Below are positions 7,226 through 13,184 of a stretch of DNA of 13,184 nucleotides, piece after piece. The stretch's first letter is position 1. Each line of letters begins with the position of its first letter. A program made the position numbers and the translations under genes. This stretch comes from Bacteroidales bacterium. GTDB lineage: Bacteria; Bacteroidota; Bacteroidia; Bacteroidales; 4484-276. Under the pieces are notes generated by a model. That model had not been told where the DNA came from. It saw only the letters and a list, made by a program, of their open reading frames with translations, and searched no databases. The stretch covers positions 1 through 13,184 of the forward strand of contig JAOZRY010000006.1 in the NCBI GenBank assembly GCA_029939965.1, in the 5' to 3' direction.

Positions 7226-10200
7226 ATGAAAAGTAAACTTTTACCAATTAGTTTATTTACCCTCATTCTGGGAATTGCCACAATAATTCTCGCAACAGGC
7301 TTAACTGAAGAACCTGAAATACCTGTTCAAAATGGTGATTCAGCAAAAAACCATGCGTCAGAATATTTTAATAAAATTCGGCAAAACCAAATTACCCATA
7401 GTGTGGATGCCATTGATGAATTGAATGCAATGGAAGCGTCAAATGCCTTGGCACTTAAATCAGGAAATACAACAACTTTAAACTGGCAAGATATGGGTCC
7501 TGACAATTCACCAGGAACCATAAGGGCACTTCTATTTGACAATCAAAACTCCGAGTCGTTGATATTGGCAGGTGTTACGGGTGGTATATGGCGTACCGTA
7601 AATCAGGGTGCTACCTGGACAAAACTCAATCAAGCCAATCAAAACCTTAAAGTTACCTGTATGGTTCAGGATAATGAAGGTAGTATCTATGTAGGCACAG
7701 GCAATGGTTTCTGTATGGATGATCCTGACCTTTTTTATAGTGGAATTGTTGGTGAAGGTATTTTCAAATCCACAGATCAGGATAATTTTACACTTCTTGA
7801 ACAAACCAAACCCATTCCAACAGAATCAAACGACACTGTAGATTTTGCATACACTTATGATCTTGCTTTTGATAATGCAAACAACAGAATATACTCTGCC
7901 ACTAACACAGGCCTCTGGTTTTCTGATGATAAAGGAACTACATGGAATAAGGTTACCCGATATGAAAATGACTCTATTACGTATGATGTAACTTATCATA
8001 TTGATTCCACAATTGTTTGCGATAATTGGTATTATGATGAAGAAACCGGAGAACTGGTAATGGAAGGTATCAATGAACTGGAAAGTACTTTCGATACTTT
8101 GGTGAACGAAAAAGTGGAATCAGGAAGAGAAAACAATGAGCAAATATTTGGGAAAATTGAATGTAAAGCCGTGAAGGTCGCCTCCGATGGTTTTGTTGTT
8201 GCAACTTTCGACAACAAAGTTTATATTTCAGAAGGTGAGACAGACCCTCTGTTTAAAAACATTTCAAGTAATCCAAAGAATTTTGATATGTTTAGTAAAG
8301 AAGTAATTTACTACACAACCAATCTCACCGTAACCGACACAACAAACAACACCCTCGAGAGAGGTCAGAGAACTTTTACGGATGCTACTGATGATTATGA
8401 TGAATTTGAAGACCCAAACAGTCCTTATTCTAAGTCGAGCCAGGGCAGGACACAAGTTGCCATAGCTCCATCAGACGAAAACGTGTTATATGCTACTTGT
8501 TCGAAAACATCCGGCGATATCGAAAATGTTTATTTATCATCTGACAAAGGCTTAACATGGAGGATAGTTTTCCCAGGTGGTTCTACATCTCTGGTGGTTT
8601 TTGATGAAACATCATGCTCCAACAATGTTTTATCTGTATTTCCGGATGATCCTTATAAAATCCTTTTGGGTGGGATAGATATGTGGCTCGGAACTCAAGT
8701 TCAACCGACCGGATATTTTGACTGGGGAGCCGGGCCAATTACATCAGGCAATTTTCCTGGCATTTATTTTTATGTACCTTCAGGTCATCATAAATACGAA
8801 TTCGTTCCTGGTGAACACACAAAAATTGTCGTTGCATCAGACAAGGGTGTTTCTTTTGGAAACTTTACTTCTGATGGTGTAGAATTTCAACAAATTGTGC
8901 GGGGCTTATCCAACTCGCAGGTTTATAATATGGGAATCTCAGGAAAACGCCATGCCTTCCTCGCAGGCATTGAAGCCCATGGAGTTCAATACATCAGTGG
9001 AACCGGGAACTCTCCACAAACAGGTGTTAACATTAGTCCGTTCGAATTCACCAACATATCTGGCGGTTCGTGTAAAGTTTCAGCCATTAATCAAAGCGTT
9101 TTTATCATTAGCGATTTAGATGCAAGGATTAACAGAACTGGTGACCAGGGCGAGAGTTATTCATTAAACTTCACCTTACCGAATTCGCTTGTTGCAGACC
9201 ACTCTGTTGTTCCTTTTGCAATGTGGGAAAGTATAAATGATCAGCAGGCAAAAACAACAGTTAAGTTTAAAGCAAACAAAACATATTATAAAGGTGATGT
9301 ACTATCTTGCCGCAGTGCAATTAAAGGAGTTGAAGGTGGTAATGGGTATCCGTTCTCATACGTCCTCGAAGAAGATTCACTTGTTCAGGGAGATTCAATT
9401 TATGTGAAAGATATAGTACAAAACAAATTTTTCATCGCAGGAAATGATGCTATTTTCTTGACTCGTGATATGCTCAAACTTGATAGCATTATTACTTATG
9501 ACAATAGCATTATTAATAGAGTAAACGTGTGGAAAATTGCAAAAGTGGATGATGGTACACCAACTTGCCTTGCGCTTTCGAGCGATGCAAACTATTGCTT
9601 TGTAGGAACTGATAACGGTAGAATAATTCGTATCGCGAATATTCAGGCTGCCTCAGACATGAACACAGGCGATGTTGATAATCCGTTTTGTGTGATCGCC
9701 TATGATCAGTTTGTTCCTGATGCATTTGCAGGCAGATACATTACCTCAATTGCAGTTGATCAAAAAGATCCCTCACATATCATGGTTACACTTGGTAACT
9801 ATGGTAATACATCATACGTATATCAAGCGATGAATGCTCTTGACGAAATTTCAAATATTACACTCACTGATATTACCGGAAATGACTTACCAAAAATGCC
9901 GGTTTATTCTTCAGTTATAGAGATGAACAACTCAAATATTGGCATCATCGGAACTGAACTTGGAGTTTACTCAACTCAAAACCTTAGTGATGCCGTACCT
10001 ATATGGGAGTTTGATGCATCAGGTATAGGAAAAGCCATGGTTGTAAAACTTGAACAACAAACAACATATAAAGATCGGGAAGAATTACAGGGACCGGATC
10101 CATCAGTTCCACCACTTGTTTATGAAGCAGTTGATAATTGGGGTGATATTTATTGTGCAACATTTGGCAGAGGCGTATTCAGGGATGAAACTTTTAACAT

Positions 10201-10501
10201 GCCTGTTGCAATTGAAGAGCATCCGGAATCGAATGGCAACATGGCAAATATTGATCTGAAAATATTCCCTAATCCAATTGATGCACAGGGAACTGTATCA
10301 TTCTATTTACCAACAAAGCAAAACATAACAATACAAATTTTCAATATCTCAGGACAGTCCGTTAAACAGATCAAATTAAATGAACTATCAGGTGGAGTTC
10401 AGGCAATTCCATTTAACTGTGCTGACATGATTGACGGTATTTATATTTTGCGATTAGAGGCAAATGGCCAATTTTTTAATTCTAAATTTATTGTTAAGTA
10501 A
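7226..10501 (+). CDS. T9SS-secreted Asp-box/sortilin-like beta-propeller protein
   Basis: 1091 residues. An N-terminal signal peptide (about 1-24, LLPISLFTLILGIATIILATG) gives export to the periplasm. Residues about 40-80 are helical and propeptide-like. A propeller starts at LNWQDMGPDNSPGTIRALLF (85-104), an opening I recall from Bacteroidota glycosyl-hydrolase/sortilin-like secreted proteins. Asp-box-like turns appear at 125-131 (VNQGATW), 233-240 (SDDKGTTW), 438-445 (SSDKGLTW) and, degenerate, 638-645 (TGDQGESY). Many GxxxGxWxT-like blade edges continue to about residue 985, suggesting two propellers. The end (about 1012-1091) is a T9SS type A sorting domain: IFPNP at 1013-1017, IQIFNISGQSVKQI, GIYILRLEANG and a final KFIVK. 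It should cross the outer membrane by the Por/T9SS machinery and be attached to the surface or released. No sialidase or peptidase active site is recognised, so ligand binding is the safer guess. The downstream T9SS protein follows after 31 bp. Confidence 0.88.
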   Translation: MKSKLLPISLFTLILGIATIILATGLTEEPEIPVQNGDSAKNHASEYFNKIRQNQITHSVDAIDELNAMEASNALALKSGNTTTLNWQDMGPDNSPGTIRALLFDNQNSESLILAGVTGGIWRTVNQGATWTKLNQANQNLKVTCMVQDNEGSIYVGTGNGFCMDDPDLFYSGIVGEGIFKSTDQDNFTLLEQTKPIPTESNDTVDFAYTYDLAFDNANNRIYSATNTGLWFSDDKGTTWNKVTRYENDSITYDVTYHIDSTIVCDNWYYDEETGELVMEGINELESTFDTLVNEKVESGRENNEQIFGKIECKAVKVASDGFVVATFDNKVYISEGETDPLFKNISSNPKNFDMFSKEVIYYTTNLTVTDTTNNTLERGQRTFTDATDDYDEFEDPNSPYSKSSQGRTQVAIAPSDENVLYATCSKTSGDIENVYLSSDKGLTWRIVFPGGSTSLVVFDETSCSNNVLSVFPDDPYKILLGGIDMWLGTQVQPTGYFDWGAGPITSGNFPGIYFYVPSGHHKYEFVPGEHTKIVVASDKGVSFGNFTSDGVEFQQIVRGLSNSQVYNMGISGKRHAFLAGIEAHGVQYISGTGNSPQTGVNISPFEFTNISGGSCKVSAINQSVFIISDLDARINRTGDQGESYSLNFTLPNSLVADHSVVPFAMWESINDQQAKTTVKFKANKTYYKGDVLSCRSAIKGVEGGNGYPFSYVLEEDSLVQGDSIYVKDIVQNKFFIAGNDAIFLTRDMLKLDSIITYDNSIINRVNVWKIAKVDDGTPTCLALSSDANYCFVGTDNGRIIRIANIQAASDMNTGDVDNPFCVIAYDQFVPDAFAGRYITSIAVDQKDPSHIMVTLGNYGNTSYVYQAMNALDEISNITLTDITGNDLPKMPVYSSVIEMNNSNIGIIGTELGVYSTQNLSDAVPIWEFDASGIGKAMVVKLEQQTTYKDREELQGPDPSVPPLVYEAVDNWGDIYCATFGRGVFRDETFNMPVAIEEHPESNGNMANIDLKIFPNPIDAQGTVSFYLPTKQNITIQIFNISGQSVKQIKLNELSGGVQAIPFNCADMIDGIYILRLEANGQFFNSKFIVK

Positions 10502-10532
10502 GGTATTGTTCCATTTTAAAAACAAATAAAAC

Positions 10533-12059
10533 ATGAAAAAGATAATTTTTACTGCAATTGCACTTCTTTGTATTTCAATCATATCTTTCGCACAAATAAA
10601 AGTTATTACTCCAGAAATTGAAGCACCCGATAATGAAGCTGATAACCAAATGCCGGATGTATTTCTCGACTGGAGTGCAATAACAAATGCAACTGGCTAT
10701 CATGTAATGTTGGGTAGTGATGAAAATTTTACAAATATTGTAAAGGATACAATAACTCAGTATGGGGCTTACCAATGCATCAAATTAATGTTTAATTCTA
10801 CATATTACTGGAAAGTACGTGCTATTGAAAATGAAGAATATTCTGAATGGACAGAAATCCGGAGTTTTACAACATTTGAGAAATTATTACTTAATGTTCC
10901 CACTGATGGATCAGAAAACAAGCCCGTAGAATTACTTTTGAAATGGAAGAATAAATTTACCCCTGCTGGCGATGAGGTTTCAGGGTTTAATTATTATCAA
11001 CTGCAAATTGATACAGTTGCATTTTCTGAAAACCCGTTTTTTAACCCTGATCATCTGTTATTCGAACTACCGGTTTGGGACGAATTTATCGAAATAGGCA
11101 ATATTCAGTATAACCTCATCAACGCCTATTATGGAAGTACATTCCACTGGCGAATAAGAGCCTTACACGATCAGGATACAAGTGCCTGGAGTGAAACATG
11201 GACTTTTTCTACAAACGATATTATCACACTTCTTCTACCCAACAACACTATTGAAGATCAAGGTGTTTCACTTCGGATGGAGTGGACTAGATTTGTTGGC
11301 ACCGAAGAATATGTTTGCCAATTAAATACGGATCCAAATTTTTTAATTAGCGAAACTTTCTTTACCGACTCAACCAAAGTTAGCCGCAACAATTTAATTT
11401 ATGGTAACAAATATTATTGGCGCGTTCTCGGAAGACATGCACGCGACACATCTGATTGGTCTGAAATATGGGAATTTACTACTGCCGGTGCAGTAACTCT
11501 TAATACTCCGGTAAACGGTGCTGATAGTGTTTCGATTAATCCAGATCTGGGCTGGAAACAGATTAAAGGCTCCTCGCAATATCAGGTTCAGTATGGAGTA
11601 GATGAAACCTTTGCAGCTACTAATAATTTGTTTATACCAAGCATTGATTCAATTGCAAACCCCATATTCAGAATCTTATCAGACCTTGAATACAATACAC
11701 AATATTTTTGGCGTATCAGAGGGCTTACCAGTGTTGATACCAGCGATTATAGCGAGGTTTGGTCGTTTACTACAATGGATCAGGTGGGAATTGATGAATA
11801 TTTTAATAAAGAAAACGTAACTATATTCCCAAATCCGGCATCTAAAAAAGCTGTTCTTCATATAGATGCAATTGAACCCGGAAATGCAAACTACACCTTA
11901 ATAGATTTAACCGGACAGGAAATCCAATCGCATATTATTTATTTGAATTCCGGGATAAATAACATTTCGCTGGAATTGGATGGTATGGCAAAAGGAATTT
12001 ACCTTGTAAACATTAAAAACGACAATCAGTTCTATACTATTAAGCTAATCATCAAATAA
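10533..12059 (+). CDS. T9SS-secreted protein with four fibronectin-III-like repeats
   Basis: 508 residues. Signal peptide 1-20 (IIFTAIALLCISIISFA, cut before Gln21). Four FN3-like units follow at about 22-114, 115-227, 228-317 and 318-414. Each ends in an equally long 24-residue block (91-114, 204-227, 294-317, 391-414) of the pattern aromatic-x-W-[RK]-[VI]..., ending in S-x-[WY]-[ST]-E-x-x-x-F-[TS]-T; copies 2-4 share DTS before it. A short linker leads to a T9SS type A sorting domain (about 428-508) with IFPNP at 431-435, YTLIDLTGQEI, GIYLVNIKND and a final KLIIK. The protein is therefore expected on the cell surface or outside the cell as a rod-like adhesion or spacer protein. No catalytic domain is seen. 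It lies 31 bp after the propeller gene, with no terminator or promoter match between them, and is followed by a strong terminator, so the two form a likely operon. Confidence 0.9.
   Translation: MKKIIFTAIALLCISIISFAQIKVITPEIEAPDNEADNQMPDVFLDWSAITNATGYHVMLGSDENFTNIVKDTITQYGAYQCIKLMFNSTYYWKVRAIENEEYSEWTEIRSFTTFEKLLLNVPTDGSENKPVELLLKWKNKFTPAGDEVSGFNYYQLQIDTVAFSENPFFNPDHLLFELPVWDEFIEIGNIQYNLINAYYGSTFHWRIRALHDQDTSAWSETWTFSTNDIITLLLPNNTIEDQGVSLRMEWTRFVGTEEYVCQLNTDPNFLISETFFTDSTKVSRNNLIYGNKYYWRVLGRHARDTSDWSEIWEFTTAGAVTLNTPVNGADSVSINPDLGWKQIKGSSQYQVQYGVDETFAATNNLFIPSIDSIANPIFRILSDLEYNTQYFWRIRGLTSVDTSDYSEVWSFTTMDQVGIDEYFNKENVTIFPNPASKKAVLHIDAIEPGNANYTLIDLTGQEIQSHIIYLNSGINNISLELDGMAKGIYLVNIKNDNQFYTIKLIIK
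10596..11774 (+). repeat. Four tandem FN3-like coding repeats
   Basis: Diverged protein-level tandem repeats with periods of 113, 90 and 97 residues, judged from the spacing of the conserved W-R...SEW...FTT blocks. Copy 2 carries an extra 15-20 residues (around residues 160-185). The DNA copies are well diverged, so this is an old duplication and not a recent slippage product. Confidence 0.8.
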
Positions 12060-12067
12060 TTTTTTAA

Positions 12068-12123
12068 GGCATACAAAAAAAAAGCTGCTTCTATTTAAAG
12101 GAAGCAGCTTTTTTTTATATGCC
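12068..12123. terminator. Bidirectional intrinsic terminator between the FN3 gene and the OTCase gene
   Basis: A perfect 16-bp stem (12076-12091 with 12101-12116) has the GC-rich core GCTGCTTC/GAAGCAGC, an A-tract on the left and a T-tract on the right, around a 9-base loop. Outer arms GGCATA (12068-12073) and TATGCC (12118-12123) also pair, nearly extending the hairpin to 56 bases. It serves both convergent genes; the minus-strand stop is at 12134. Confidence 0.93.
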
Positions 12124-12133
12124 TGTGTTTTTT

Positions 12134-13135
12134 TTAACTACCCAAAGTAGCAACCATTACAGCTTTTATGGTGTGTAATCTATTTTCTGCTTCATCAAAA
12201 ACAATAGAGTGAGCAGATTCAAAAACATCTTCAGAAACTTCCATTGAAGAAATACCGAATTTCTGGTAAATATCTTCACCAACTGTAGTTTCGCGATTGT
12301 GGAAAGCAGGCAAACAGTGCATGAATTTCACTTTAGGATTACCGGTTTTTTCAATCATTTCCATATTTACCTGATAAGGTTTCATCATTTCAATTCTGCG
12401 CTTCCATTCTTCCTCAGGCTCTCCCATCGAAACCCATACGTCAGTATAAAGAAAATCGACACCTTTAACGCCTTCATCCACATCTTCGGTTACAGTAATT
12501 TTCGCACCGGTATCTTTCGCAATTTCCTTGCATGTTGCAATTAGCTCATCAGTTGGATGGCATTCTTTTGGTGCAACTGCCCGAAAATCCATACCCATCT
12601 TGGCAGCACCAACCATGAGCGAATTTCCCATATTATTTCTGGCATCACCAAGGTACGCAAACGATACATTATGAAGTGGCTTGTCCGAGTGCTCCTGCAT
12701 TGTCAAAAAATCAGCAAGAATTTGTGTTGGGTGATATTCGGTAGTAAGACCATTCCATACAGGAACGCCCGCATATTTCCCAAGTTCCTCGATTATTTCC
12801 TGACCAAAACCACGGTATTCAATACCATCGTACATTCTACCCAAAACACGGGCAGTATCTTTCATCGATTCCTTTTTGCCCATTTGTGATCCTGATGGAC
12901 CGAGAAAAGTTACATGAGCTCCCTGGTCGAGTGCTGCAACCTCAAAAGCACATCGTGTACGTGTAGAATCTTTAGCAAAAAGCAAAACAATATTCTTGCC
13001 CGTAAGGCGCTTTTGTTCTGTTCCGGCATACTTTGCCCTTTTCAGGTTGAGTGATAAATCAAGTATAAACCTAATCTCCTGTGGAGTAAAATCCAGGAGT
13101 TTCAAAAAATTTTGATTTCTTAAATTAAATGCCAT
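12134..13135 (-). CDS. argF: Ornithine carbamoyltransferase
   Basis: 333 residues, full length for an ornithine carbamoyltransferase of the E. coli-like type. It transfers the carbamoyl group from carbamoyl phosphate to ornithine, giving citrulline for arginine synthesis in the cytoplasm. Carbamoyl-phosphate-binding residues are visible in STRTR (57-61), the GPSGSQMGKKES loop (79-90), RGFGQ (108-112) and HPTQ (135-138). Ornithine-side motifs are GDARNNMGNS (163-172), the TDVWVSMGE loop (231-239) and HCLPAFH (273-279); ENRLHTIKAVM closes the protein. The intact SMG loop argues against the N-acetyl- or N-succinylornithine enzymes found in many Bacteroidota. Ala54 in FAKDSTRTR replaces the more common Glu (FEKxSTRTR). 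A catabolic arcB role cannot be excluded from sequence alone; no arc or other arg gene is in the window to decide. It is convergent with the FN3 gene. Only 49 bp of upstream sequence are present, without a recognisable promoter or ARG box. Confidence 0.95.
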   Translation of the reverse strand: MAFNLRNQNFLKLLDFTPQEIRFILDLSLNLKRAKYAGTEQKRLTGKNIVLLFAKDSTRTRCAFEVAALDQGAHVTFLGPSGSQMGKKESMKDTARVLGRMYDGIEYRGFGQEIIEELGKYAGVPVWNGLTTEYHPTQILADFLTMQEHSDKPLHNVSFAYLGDARNNMGNSLMVGAAKMGMDFRAVAPKECHPTDELIATCKEIAKDTGAKITVTEDVDEGVKGVDFLYTDVWVSMGEPEEEWKRRIEMMKPYQVNMEMIEKTGNPKVKFMHCLPAFHNRETTVGEDIYQKFGISSMEVSEDVFESAHSIVFDEAENRLHTIKAVMVATLGS

Positions 13136-13184
13136 GTCTGTTAAGTTATTTGTTATCCGTTGAATTTATAATTTGTGTGTAATT

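Noticed and set aside
7226..10501. Sialidase activity suggested by Asp-box-like turns
   Set aside because: Asp-boxes occur in many non-enzymatic propellers. The arginine triad and other sialidase catalytic motifs were not recognisable, so only a propeller fold is called.

Overview
The window reads as a piece of chromosome from a Bacteroidota bacterium, most likely a Bacteroidales/Marinilabiliales-type lineage. The evidence is AT-rich DNA with little Shine-Dalgarno signal, a batABCDE-type operon in the order usual for that phylum, two secreted proteins ending in type IX secretion (T9SS) type A sorting domains, and a Bacteroidetes-style C1B papain-fold protein. The lineage below phylum is inference. 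No RNA gene, insertion sequence, CRISPR array or integrase is visible.

Left part (1-5252, + strand): five tightly packed genes, with gaps of 19, 15, 24 and 13 bp. They are batA (5' end cut by the window edge), batB, batC, batD and batE, the Bat (historically 'Bacteroides aerotolerance') set. BatA and BatB are membrane-anchored von Willebrand A proteins with intact metal sites. BatC is an exported TPR protein with a long Q/D/K-rich tail. BatD is a large exported protein with one C-terminal membrane helix. BatE combines TPR, two membrane helices and an SH3-like domain. Together they are expected to form an envelope complex with large periplasmic parts. A MoxR-type ATPase and a DUF58 protein usually lie upstream, outside this window.

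Middle (5253-7225): a strong bidirectional terminator separates batE from a convergent minus-strand gene. That gene encodes an exported bleomycin-hydrolase/PepC-like (C1B) protein that keeps the cysteine but appears to have lost the oxyanion Gln, the catalytic His and the catalytic Asn, so it is a probable pseudoprotease. Upstream of it lies a 670-bp AT-rich divergent intergenic region with possible Bacteroidota promoter elements and some inverted repeats, otherwise unexplained.

Right part (7226-13184): two + strand genes 31 bp apart encode T9SS cargo: a 1091-aa Asp-box/sortilin-like beta-propeller protein and a 508-aa protein with four fibronectin-III-like repeats. They are probably co-transcribed and end at a second strong bidirectional terminator. 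Convergent to them on the minus strand is a complete, canonical ornithine carbamoyltransferase gene.

Most of the content is recognisable. The best candidates for something undescribed are the apparent pseudoprotease, the two-gene surface-protein unit with its long upstream region, and the repeat-built tail of BatC. I see no clear evidence of a wholly new multi-gene system.
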